Below are positions 8,129 through 15,378 of a stretch of DNA of 33,069 nucleotides, one piece after another. The notes under the pieces were generated by a model. That model saw only the letters and a program-made list of their open reading frames with translations. It searched no databases and was not told the origin of the DNA. Origin of the DNA: CAVSWN01 sp046728115 (GTDB taxonomy: Bacteria > Acidobacteriota > Vicinamibacteria > Vicinamibacterales > CAVVIG01). Position 1 is the stretch's first letter; every line of letters begins with the position of its first letter. A program made the translations under genes and the position numbers. The stretch covers positions 1-33,069 of the forward strand of contig JBKPDW010000111.1 of assembly GCA_046728115.1 (NCBI GenBank), written 5' to 3'.

Positions 8129-8542
8129 CTAATCGGGAAACCCCCGGAAAACTCCGTCGGCGTCCACGCCCTCTGCGAACTCCTCCCAATCCATGTTCGC
8201 AAGTGAGAGATTGTTTTCCACAGACCACATTGCCGACGGGAGGACGCGAAACGTTCGACCGGGTACGCCCTGCAAGTCGAGCACGACGATGGGATGCTCG
8301 GGATTCTGCAGCGTTTCGCGATCGACAACGAACAGGAACGAGCGGTACGACTCCGGCGGAACAGACGCCTGGACATGGGCGATGTCGAGGCCGTCGAACG
8401 CCGGGTCGTCCACGAACGTGACGTACGCCTGAAAATCGCCGACCGGCTGCTGGATTGCCGTGCAGACCACTTCCCATGCCGCGGGATCGGAGAAATCGGT
8501 CCGTACGACCGGCGAATTTTTCGTGTCTGGAATGAATCTCAT
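8129..8542 (-). CDS. DUF6924 domain-containing protein
   Basis: The product is 137 aa and soluble. It contains TDFSDPAAWEVVCTAIQ near the start, EHPIVVLDLQ in the middle, GRTFRVLPSAMWSVENNLS, and ANMDWEEFAEGVDADGVFRGF at the end, the conserved blocks of DUF6924, a family frequent in actinomycetes. The blocks run through to the stop, so the gene looks complete. No function is known. The ATG at 8542 lacks a strong Shine-Dalgarno. It stands alone, pointing away from the toxin-antitoxin debris at 8634-8950. Confidence 0.78.
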   Translation of the reverse strand: MRFIPDTKNSPVVRTDFSDPAAWEVVCTAIQQPVGDFQAYVTFVDDPAFDGLDIAHVQASVPPESYRSFLFVVDRETLQNPEHPIVVLDLQGVPGRTFRVLPSAMWSVENNLSLANMDWEEFAEGVDADGVFRGFPD

Positions 8543-8633
8543 GGCACGAGGCTACGATCGATTGTCATGGAATGCCACTGCCCGACACGGCACGACACCG
8601 ATCAGTATGTGGAACTGGCACACTAGATTCTGA

Positions 8634-8783
8634 GTTTTTAGAGTCAAGGTTTCGGTCGAGGCCGTCCACGCCGACGGCTCGCCCCCTGAGTTGTTGACGA
8701 ACCGTGTGAACGACCAGTACCGCATCACGTTTCGCTGGGAGAATGACAATGGCTACGAAGTCCGCGTCGAAGACTATCAATAG
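8634..8783 (+). pseudogene. higB: Remnant of a HigB-like (RelE/ParE) toxin, C-terminal part
   Basis: From a TGA at 8631 the frame is open for 49 codons and ends with NDQYRITFRWENDNGYEV, RVEDYQ, stop. This closely follows the C-terminal strand pattern of HigB-family toxins (RINDQ-YRICFRW, then VxxxDYH). The first half of the toxin, including its start, is not found upstream. The tail is followed 5 nt later by an ATG and HigA-like residues, the usual higB-higA order. It is read here as a dead toxin gene. Confidence 0.55.
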
Positions 8784-8788
8784 GGAGT

Positions 8789-8950
8789 ATGGCTAGCTCG
8801 GGCCTGCGATCCCGCCTGGTGAGGTCCTTCTTGAGGAATACCTCAAGCTGGGGCGGGTGTTCAATATCACGCTCGTCGGGTTTGTCCGCGGCGACAGCTT
8901 CAAACATCTGCACGCACGCCGGGCGGATCGACTGACCGTCGCGCGTATAA
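8789..8950 (+). pseudogene. higA: Remnant of a HigA-like antitoxin, frameshifted
   Basis: The ATG at 8789 opens a frame that does not look like an antitoxin. In the neighbouring frame, from about 8800, the residues PAIPPGEVLLEEYLKLG match the N-terminal HPGEVLLEEFL motif of HigA/VapI-type XRE antitoxins. The rest (LTVAR near 8931) fits the helix-turn-helix region poorly. The position just after the HigB tail supports the call. The frame change and degeneration show it is not functional. Confidence 0.4.
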
Positions 8951-8968
8951 TCGCGGCAATTCCCGGCC

Positions 8969-9151
8969 GTGCTGCAGGACGGAATTCCCTTCGGGCCGTA
9001 TCGGGTCTGCCATCGCCTCGGGGCCGGCGCGATGGGCGATCTCTACCTTGCGTTCGACTCGCGCCTGCAGCGCGACGTGGCGATGAAGGTGCTGTCTGAC
9101 TCGATGGCTCCGGACTACAACACCGCCGTGACGCTGGAAGCCGTTCGATGA
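8969..9151 (+). pseudogene. Truncated Ser/Thr kinase N-lobe fragment
   Basis: This is a 60-codon frame from GTG 8969. Residues FGPYRVCHRLGAGAMGDLYL and RDVAMKVL are the Gly-loop and beta-3 Lys strands of a Hanks kinase. After SDSMAPD the similarity stops, and the frame ends in a TGA that overlaps the ATG of the full kinase (ATGA, 9148-9151). A TATAAT box (8946-8951) lies 17 nt upstream. It has only the first three beta strands, so it cannot be a kinase. It could be the left end of a recombined kinase gene or, less likely, a small leader translated ahead of the full kinase. The sequence differs enough from the downstream gene that it is not a simple tandem duplication. Confidence 0.6.
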
Positions 9152-11829
9152 TCGCGCCGGGCACACGCCTCGGCAGCTACGAGATCATGTCGCTCGTCGG
9201 CGTGGGCGGTATGGGGGAGGTGTACCGCGCCCGCGATACGAAGCTCGGTCGCGACGTCGCGATCAAAGTGCTTCCCGCTGTCGTGGCTGCCGATGCCAAT
9301 CGGCTGAGCCGCTTCGAGCGCGAGGCGCGGGTGCTCGCGTCGCTCAATCATCCCAACATCGGCGCGATTTACGGTCTTGAGGATTCGGGCGCCGTTCGAG
9401 CGCTGGTACTCGAACTGATCGAGGGGCCCACGCTTGCGGATCGGATCGCGCGTAGCGCCATTCCGCTGCTCGAGACGCTCTCCATCGCCCGGCAGATCGT
9501 GGACGCGCTCGAGGCGGCACACGAACAGGGAATCGTCCATCGCGACCTGAAGCCATCGAACATCAAGCTGCGGCCGGACGGTACAGTCAAGGTGCTCGAT
9601 TTCGGCCTCGCGAAGGCGCTCGATCCTTCGGCGCGCTCCTCCAGTGCCGTTGAAGACCTGTCGGGATCCGGCGAAACCGTGGCCGCGTCGGCACTGACGT
9701 CGCCGGCGCTCATGACCGGTGCCGGTGTACTCCTCGGCACGGCCGCCTACATGAGCCCCGAACAGGCGCGCGGGTATCCGGTCGACAAGCGCGCCGACGT
9801 CTGGGCCTTCGGTTGCGTGCTCTACGAGATGCTGACCGGCCGGCGGGCGTTCTCCGGGCCGACGGCCTCCGACATGGTCGCCGCGATAATCGAGCGCGAG
9901 CCCGCATTCGATCGGCTGCCCGCTTCCACGCCCCCGGCGATCCGACGGCTTCTCGCGCGCTGTCTCGAGAAGGACGCCAGACGACGACTCCGCGACATCG
10001 GCGATGCGCGAGCCGACATGGAAGATGCGCTTGCGCCAGCAAGCGGCGGGGCGTCAGGCATCGCACGAGCGCGCTGGTGGAACCCGGCGGCTGCGGCCGC
10101 CGCGCTGATCGGCACGGCTGCTGCCGCCGCGCTCATCGCAACGACGCTCACGAGGCGCTCGGCCGCGCCAAACGGCAGCGGACCGGTCGCGCGGCTCACG
10201 GTTATGCCGGCCGAGCCGCTCGCTGACGTCGAGGAGGTGGTCGCGGTATCGCCCGATGGACGCCGCATCGCGTACGTCGCCGGCACCGCAAATCGCCGGC
10301 GCATTTTCGTTCGCGAGATCGATCGCTATGACAGCGCACCCGTTCCGGGGACCGACGGCGCCGACGGCGTCGTGTTTTCCGACGACGGCCGGTCGATCGC
10401 GTTTCTCGCGGATCGCAAGCTGAAGACGATCACGCTCGCCGGCGGATCGCCAGTCGTCGCTCGCGAGCCCGTGCTGGGTCGCGGCTTCGATTGGACAGCC
10501 GACGGATCGATTCTGTTCAACCAGGCCACCGGGACAGGCGTCCTGCGCGTGCGGCCGGAAAGCGCCACCGCCGACACCGTGACCAGGCCGGCTCCGCGCG
10601 AAGATCAGCATCGCTTTCCGAAGCAGCTGCCTGACGGCCGGGCGGTTCTCTACAGCGTGTGGAGCGGCGGCGGGTTGGCCGACGATGAGGTGTTCGTCCA
10701 CGTCCTCGCGACGGGGGAGCGCCGCGCGCTTGTGAAAGGGACCGGCGCGCAGTTTCTTCCCACGGGACACCTCGTCTATGTTCGCGGCGGAAGCCTGTTT
10801 GCCGTCCCGTTCGATCCGGTCAAGCTGGAGCTCAAAGGCAATCCGATCGTCGTGCTCCAGGGTGTACGGCAAACGCCCGCCGGTACGCCGCAACTCAGCG
10901 TCGCCCGTGACGGCACGATGGTGTACGTCACCGGCGGCAGCGTCGCTCGCCAGGGAACGCTCGTGTGGCTCGACCGCCGCGGCGTGGAACAACCCGCCGG
11001 AGCCTTCGATCGTCCGATCGCGCAGCCGCGACTGAGCCCCGACGGGCAGCGCGTCGCGGTGGTCGCAAGAGGCGAACCGGACGTGTGGCAGCTCGACCTG
11101 ACGCGTGACGCATGGACGCGCGTGACGTTCGACGGGAGCAGCGCCTTTCCGTTGTGGAGGTCCGACGGGCGGCTGACCTTCAGCTCGGGCAAAGCCGGAC
11201 CCTACAATATCTACTTGAAGAACACGGATGCGAGCGGATCGGAGGAGCGGTTGTTCGAGGTGGCTCGCTCGTCTTACCCGCTGTCGTGGTCGCCCGACGG
11301 ACGGCTGCTGGCGTTCGTATCGATCAATGCTGAAACCGGGAACGATATCTGGCTGTTCGACGCCACGGAGCGCAAAGCGCCGCGGCCGTTCCTCGCCAGC
11401 CCGTTCGCGGAAGGCGCGCCCGTGTTCTCGCCGGACGGCCGGCACATGGCGTATGTCTCCAATGAGTCGGGCCGTCCCGAGATCTACCTGCAGCCGATCG
11501 ACAGGCCGGGCGAAAAGCTGATCGTGTCGGCGGGCGGAGGAGTCGAGCCGGTGTGGCCGCGCAACAGTCGCGAGTTGTTCTACCGGAGCGGCAACGCGAT
11601 CATGGCCGTGGACGTGACAGTCGGCCGGACGCTCAGCGCCGGCAAACCGCGGGAGGTGTTCGAACGGAATTTCGAGCGCACCACGGCGTTCTGGGCGAAT
11701 TACGACGTTGACAATCAGGGACAGCGATTTCTGATGCTCAAGGGCGCCACTGCCCCCGCCGCGCCGGCTGAAATCCGCGTCGTGATCAACTGGTTCGAGG
11801 AGCTCAAGGCGCGCGTCCCAATCAAATGA
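9148..11829 (+). CDS. Ser/Thr protein kinase with TolB-like beta-propeller
   Basis: The product is 893 aa. The kinase domain (about 10-290) has the Gly loop VGVGGMGEVYRA, VAIK Lys40, HRDLKPSN (Asp133, Lys135), DFG 151-153 and SPE 203-205; all catalytic elements are present. An Ala-rich membrane segment lies at about 312-335. The remaining 550 residues form a TolB/WD40-like (PD40) propeller with repeated SPDGRR-IAY, SDDGRSIAFL, SPDGRLLAF and SPDGRHMAYVSNESG blades, probably periplasmic, and end with the family's usual VVINWFEELKARVP tail. A GGAAG ribosome-binding site lies about 8 nt before the ATG. It is upstream of the catalase/dioxygenase cassette on the same strand (150 nt gap) and could influence it, but no direct link is shown. 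Sensor ligand unknown. Confidence 0.93.
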   Translation: MIAPGTRLGSYEIMSLVGVGGMGEVYRARDTKLGRDVAIKVLPAVVAADANRLSRFEREARVLASLNHPNIGAIYGLEDSGAVRALVLELIEGPTLADRIARSAIPLLETLSIARQIVDALEAAHEQGIVHRDLKPSNIKLRPDGTVKVLDFGLAKALDPSARSSSAVEDLSGSGETVAASALTSPALMTGAGVLLGTAAYMSPEQARGYPVDKRADVWAFGCVLYEMLTGRRAFSGPTASDMVAAIIEREPAFDRLPASTPPAIRRLLARCLEKDARRRLRDIGDARADMEDALAPASGGASGIARARWWNPAAAAAALIGTAAAAALIATTLTRRSAAPNGSGPVARLTVMPAEPLADVEEVVAVSPDGRRIAYVAGTANRRRIFVREIDRYDSAPVPGTDGADGVVFSDDGRSIAFLADRKLKTITLAGGSPVVAREPVLGRGFDWTADGSILFNQATGTGVLRVRPESATADTVTRPAPREDQHRFPKQLPDGRAVLYSVWSGGGLADDEVFVHVLATGERRALVKGTGAQFLPTGHLVYVRGGSLFAVPFDPVKLELKGNPIVVLQGVRQTPAGTPQLSVARDGTMVYVTGGSVARQGTLVWLDRRGVEQPAGAFDRPIAQPRLSPDGQRVAVVARGEPDVWQLDLTRDAWTRVTFDGSSAFPLWRSDGRLTFSSGKAGPYNIYLKNTDASGSEERLFEVARSSYPLSWSPDGRLLAFVSINAETGNDIWLFDATERKAPRPFLASPFAEGAPVFSPDGRHMAYVSNESGRPEIYLQPIDRPGEKLIVSAGGGVEPVWPRNSRELFYRSGNAIMAVDVTVGRTLSAGKPREVFERNFERTTAFWANYDVDNQGQRFLMLKGATAPAAPAEIRVVINWFEELKARVPIK

Positions 11830-11943
11830 CTCTCCTGTCGAACGACCGATTGAGGCAAGCCGGCTGGCCGGGATGCGGTCATCGATAAGGCTACCGCCGC
11901 TGCGCAAGGTAATGTCGCAGCGCACTGGTGACTTGTGGTTGAA

Positions 11944-11978
11944 TGACGCTCACTCACCGCGATCCACAAGGAGCGTCA
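11944..11978 (+). promoter_or_regulatory. Inverted repeat overlapping the ribosome-binding site of the catalase-like gene
   Basis: TGACGCTC (11944-11951) and GAGCGTCA (11971-11978) form a perfect 8-bp inverted repeat with a 19-nt loop, ending 1 nt before the ATG. The right arm includes half of the Shine-Dalgarno AAGGAG (11968-11973). It could be an RNA hairpin that limits ribosome access, or a DNA operator. The repeat is seen directly; its function is inference. Confidence 0.4.
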
Positions 11979-11979
11979 C

Positions 11980-12948
11980 ATGGCAGAAACAACACATGAG
12001 CTGGCCCAGGAGACGGTTCTGCCGGACGAAGGGCGCGTCACCACCGAGTTCATCAGCTTCCTCAGGGCCACGAGCGAGAAGCACCATCCGACAGGCCCCA
12101 TGCCTCGCTTCAATCAAGGGCGAGCCGCCGGGTGCGTCGACGCCGAACTCATCGTCCCGGCCGACCTGCCGAGCGACTTGAGCGTCGGCCTCTTCGCCCG
12201 GGCGCACACGTACGCGGCGCGGATCCGCTTTGCGCACGCGTCGACCGACACGGACAAGGAAAAAGACGTTCGCGGGATGTCGATCAAGGTCCTCGACGTT
12301 GCCGGCGACAACCTGACGCCAGGAGAAACGACCCAGGATTTCATTCTGAACAGTTATCCGGTCATGATGGTCGGAGGCTCCGCCGATTTCCTCGAACTGC
12401 TGCGCGCGCACGAGGATGGGGGCCTGAAGCAGGCCGCGTTCTTTCTCAAGCATCCACGTGCCGCAGCCGTCGCGCTCGAATCGCGGCAGCACGCGACCAG
12501 CCACCTCGAGATCTCGTACTGGAGCACCACGCCGTATCTGTTCGGTCCGGGTCGCGCAGTGAAGTACATCGCGCGTCCCGTCTCGAATCGCGTGACGCCG
12601 CTGCCGGATCCGCTCACCGACAGCTACCTGCACGATCGCCTCGTCGCGCACCTGGCGCGTCAGGAAGCGCTCTTCGATCTGATGGTGCAGTTCCAGACCG
12701 ACGCCGAGAAGATGCCGATCGAAGACGCGAGCGTGGAATGGAAGGAGGACGAGTCGCCGTACCGGGCCGTGGCGCAAATCCGGATTCCGCCTCAGAGCAT
12801 CAGCGCGCCCGAGCAGGTTGCCGCCTGCGAACGGCTCTCCTTCAATCCGTGGCACGCGCTGCCCGATCATCGGCCGCTCGGAAACTACAACCGCGCCCGA
12901 AAAACGATCTACCAGACGATGGCGGCGTTCAGACTCGCGCGAGCGTGA
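11980..12948 (+). CDS. Catalase-related heme protein (candidate fatty acid hydroperoxide-processing enzyme)
   Basis: The product is 322 aa, much shorter than true catalases (about 480 or more), and of the size of catalase-core-only relatives. Catalase-fold signs: GCVDAELIVPADLP and VGLFARAHTYAARIRFAHAS, then RGMSIKV, then QDFILNSYPVMMVG, where Asn124 sits at the distal Asn place. The C-terminal RPLGNYNRARKTIY gives an Arg307-x3-Tyr311 pair as the proximal heme ligand motif. No His occurs between residues 37 and 56, where a distal His would be expected; Asn45/Gln46 occupy that place, so classical H2O2 dismutation is doubtful. Coral allene oxide synthase and cyanobacterial hydroperoxide lyase are catalase-related enzymes acting on lipid hydroperoxides. 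The downstream heme dioxygenase fits such a role. A strong AAGGAG site precedes the ATG. No signal peptide is seen. Confidence 0.82.
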   Translation: MAETTHELAQETVLPDEGRVTTEFISFLRATSEKHHPTGPMPRFNQGRAAGCVDAELIVPADLPSDLSVGLFARAHTYAARIRFAHASTDTDKEKDVRGMSIKVLDVAGDNLTPGETTQDFILNSYPVMMVGGSADFLELLRAHEDGGLKQAAFFLKHPRAAAVALESRQHATSHLEISYWSTTPYLFGPGRAVKYIARPVSNRVTPLPDPLTDSYLHDRLVAHLARQEALFDLMVQFQTDAEKMPIEDASVEWKEDESPYRAVAQIRIPPQSISAPEQVAACERLSFNPWHALPDHRPLGNYNRARKTIYQTMAAFRLARA

Positions 12949-12966
12949 GCGCCGGGTTGGCGACCC

Positions 12967-12989
12967 CATCCCGATTCGTGATCGGGATG
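12967..12989 (+). promoter_or_regulatory. Intercistronic 9-bp perfect hairpin
   Basis: CATCCCGAT (12967-12975) and ATCGGGATG (12981-12989) form a perfect 9-bp stem with a 5-nt loop, 19 nt after the catalase-like stop and 78 nt before the dioxygenase start. No T-run follows. It could be a partial terminator that sets the ratio of the two proteins, a 3'-end stabiliser, or an operator for a dimeric regulator. Confidence 0.5.
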
Positions 12990-13066
12990 TCGCGCCCGCA
13001 CTGCGTTTCATGACTGAGCTGGACGATATTCCAAGGTGATCCGAGTTCTTCATGGAGGTTCCGCAT

Positions 13067-14860
13067 ATGCCCGACAAGCCAGACGACGTCGTTGACAAAG
13101 TGAGCCAGTATCTGAAGTCGCGCTCGGACAAGGAATGGTACGAACTGCCCCGGCTCGTTGCGATGCCGAAGCTGGTCGAGATTCGGAATCAGCTCAGGCA
13201 GGAGAATCTGATCGACACCGAAGACCCCACGTTCCAGAAGCAGGACATTCCCGCCGATCTCGATCCGGCGCTGCGCGAAGGGCGCACGGTGGATGGCAGC
13301 TACAACGACCTGAACTACCCGCCAATGGGTTGCAGCGGCCGACGGTTCGGACGCAACGTTCCGCTCGAGCATGCATATCCGGATACGGCGAACCTAATGA
13401 CGCCGAGTCCGCGCGTCGTCAGCCGCGAGCTGATGACGCGGAACGAGTTCCAGCCGGCCACGATCCTGAATCTCCTCGCCGCGGCCTGGATTCAGTTCAT
13501 GGTCCACGACTGGTTCGTGCACGAACGATCGGCGATGTCGGACGGGATCGACATCCCGCTCGCGCCGGGCGACGACTGGTCGGACAAGACGATGCGGATC
13601 CCGCGATCGGTGCCCGACAAGGCGCCAGCCGGATCCAAGCGTCCGCCGGCCTACGTGAACCCGAACAGCCACTGGTGGGACGGCTCCCAGATCTACGGGT
13701 CGGACGCTGAAACGGCGGCGATGCTCCGAACGAAGGAGGGCGGCAAGCTCAAGGTCGATCCGACCAATATGCTGCCGGTCGACCCGGCAACGGGCATCGA
13801 ATTGAGCGGCTTCACGCAGAACTGGTGGGTTGGCCTCGCGATGCTCCACACGGTGTTCGTCTGCGAGCACAACTACCTGTGCGATCTCCTCGCGAAAGAG
13901 CATTCGGGCTTTACCGACGCACAGATCTTCGCGAAGGCCAGGCTGATCAATACCGCCCTAATGGCCAAGATCCACACGGTCGAGTGGACGCCCGCCATCC
14001 TGCCGAATCCGATCACACAGCTCGGCATGCACGTGAACTGGTACGGGCTGGCGGGCGATGAGCTGCAGGACGTATTCAAGTTCCTGAACGACAACGAGCT
14101 GGTCGGCGGGATCATCGGATCGAAGCACGATCACAACGGGGCACCCTTCTCGCTGACCGAGGAGTTCGTCTCGGTCTACCGCCTGCACCCGCTCATTCCC
14201 GACGATCTGGTCGTGCGCTCGCTCAAGAACGATCAGGTTCTCGAGACCATTGCGCTACCGGACATGTCCGGGCGGAAAACGCCGGGCGTCGTGGGCCGCA
14301 TCGCCATGACGGATCTGTTCTACTCGTTCGGCGTGACGCATCCGGGGGCGGTGACGCTCCACAACTATCCGCGGCATCTGCAGAACCTGACCCGGGACGA
14401 CGGCGAGCACCTGGATCTCGCCGCGGTCGACATCTTCCGCGACCGCGAACGCGGCGTGCCGCGTTACAACCTGTTCCGGCAGCTCCTGCACAAGAAGCCG
14501 GTCGCATCGTTCGACGAGCTGACCGACAACAAGACGTGGCGCGAGGAGATTCGCCGCGTCTACAACAACGACCTCGACAAAGTCGATCTGATGACGGGCC
14601 TCTTCGCCGAGCCGCTGCCGCCCGGGTTCGGCTTCAGCGACACCGCGTTCCGCGTCTTCATCCTGATGGCATCGCGCCGGCTGAAGAGCGACCGTTTCTT
14701 CACCGACGACTACCGCGCCGACTTCTATACGGAGCTCGGCATCCAGCACATCAAAGACACGACCATGCTGAACATTCTGGAACGCCACTATCCCGAGCTG
14801 AAGCCGGCGCTCGCAGGGGTGACCAACGCATTCCAGCCCTGGCGAAACGTGAAGGCCTAG
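13067..14860 (+). CDS. Animal heme peroxidase-family fatty acid dioxygenase, alpha-DOX type
   Basis: The product is 597 aa. The ATG at 13067 is chosen because GGAGG (13054-13058) lies 8 nt before it; an upstream ATG at 13052 would include that site. Conserved alpha-dioxygenase blocks run in order: FGRNVPLE, AAAWIQFMVHDWFVH with distal His147, WWDGSQIYGSD, WWVGLAMLHTVFVCEHN, AKIHTVEWT with His303, NWYGLAG, and SLTEEFVSVYRLHPLIPD with catalytic Tyr371 and proximal His374. These match the spacing of rice alpha-DOX His157, His311, Tyr379 and His382. COX and fungal or cyanobacterial linoleate DOX usually read YRWH or YHWH, while plant alpha-DOX reads YRMH; YRLH here sides with alpha-DOX. Plant alpha-DOX puts O2 on C2 of fatty acids. 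It is paired with the catalase-like gene 118 nt upstream. Substrate unproven. Confidence 0.88.
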   Translation: MPDKPDDVVDKVSQYLKSRSDKEWYELPRLVAMPKLVEIRNQLRQENLIDTEDPTFQKQDIPADLDPALREGRTVDGSYNDLNYPPMGCSGRRFGRNVPLEHAYPDTANLMTPSPRVVSRELMTRNEFQPATILNLLAAAWIQFMVHDWFVHERSAMSDGIDIPLAPGDDWSDKTMRIPRSVPDKAPAGSKRPPAYVNPNSHWWDGSQIYGSDAETAAMLRTKEGGKLKVDPTNMLPVDPATGIELSGFTQNWWVGLAMLHTVFVCEHNYLCDLLAKEHSGFTDAQIFAKARLINTALMAKIHTVEWTPAILPNPITQLGMHVNWYGLAGDELQDVFKFLNDNELVGGIIGSKHDHNGAPFSLTEEFVSVYRLHPLIPDDLVVRSLKNDQVLETIALPDMSGRKTPGVVGRIAMTDLFYSFGVTHPGAVTLHNYPRHLQNLTRDDGEHLDLAAVDIFRDRERGVPRYNLFRQLLHKKPVASFDELTDNKTWREEIRRVYNNDLDKVDLMTGLFAEPLPPGFGFSDTAFRVFILMASRRLKSDRFFTDDYRADFYTELGIQHIKDTTMLNILERHYPELKPALAGVTNAFQPWRNVKA

Positions 14861-14934
14861 TTTGATAATTGGCGCCCAGGTCGCCGAGTCCGAGGACGCG
14901 CCCATCGGTGACAACGACGACTCGGATGCACGTC

Positions 14935-15290
14935 TCAGCGTTTGAGGGTTTCGCTCCAATGGGCGATCACCGTCAGGTGATCGGCGTGTGAATCCCCTTC
15001 CGGATCGACCATGAGGAAGCGCTGACCGTCGCTCGAGACGCTGTACGTCGGCAACGGACCGCTCGTCAGGGAGCCTCCCTGAAACAGCTGCTTCGGTGCA
15101 GAATCAGGCTTGCCTGAGTCCTGCCGTCGAACGCTTTCTTCCCCGTCAGCGTCTCGTACGGCGTCACGCCAAACGCGAAAATGTCGGTCCGGAAATCCGA
15201 TTCCTGGCCTGGCCTTCGAGCTGTTCCGGCGCCATGTACTGGAAGTGTGCGGAGGATGGCGCCGTGCTGCGTCAGCGGCGGCGTGGTTCA
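14935..15290 (-). pseudogene. Kinase/TolB-propeller pseudogene with large internal deletion
   Basis: Reading from 15290 downwards, a kinase activation-loop region is visible across shifted frames: LTQHGAIL, then QYMAPEQLEGQ, then DIFAFGVTPYETLTGKKAFDG and TQASLI. The sequence then jumps directly to the last propeller blade and tail, KQLFQGGSLTSGPLP, SVSSDGQRFLMVDPEGD and HLTVIAHWSETLKR, stop at 14935. A complete gene of this type needs about 500 or more further codons between these parts. At least two frameshifts interrupt the kinase piece, and no N-lobe is present. It lies between the dioxygenase and the next kinase, on the opposite strand to both. Confidence 0.75.
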
Positions 15291-15378
15291 CGTCATGTCA
15301 CACGACCGCGCTGAGCCGTGTTTGCGGGTCGACTCGTGAGGAGCCGACTCGTTACAATAGGCGCCAGCTCAGCCGCTG

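Noticed and set aside
10054..11925. A 623-codon open frame on the minus strand
   Set aside because: It lies entirely antisense to the propeller part of the kinase at 9148-11829, has no recognisable domain, and long antisense frames are expected in GC-rich coding DNA.
11980..12948. Calling the gene a true catalase (kat)
   Set aside because: Too short, no distal His in the expected stretch, and the context is a lipid dioxygenase; only the fold relationship is kept.
14884..14925. CCGAGTC / GACTCGG as a terminator of the dioxygenase gene
   Set aside because: Only 7 bp with a 28-nt loop and no T-run; too weak to annotate.
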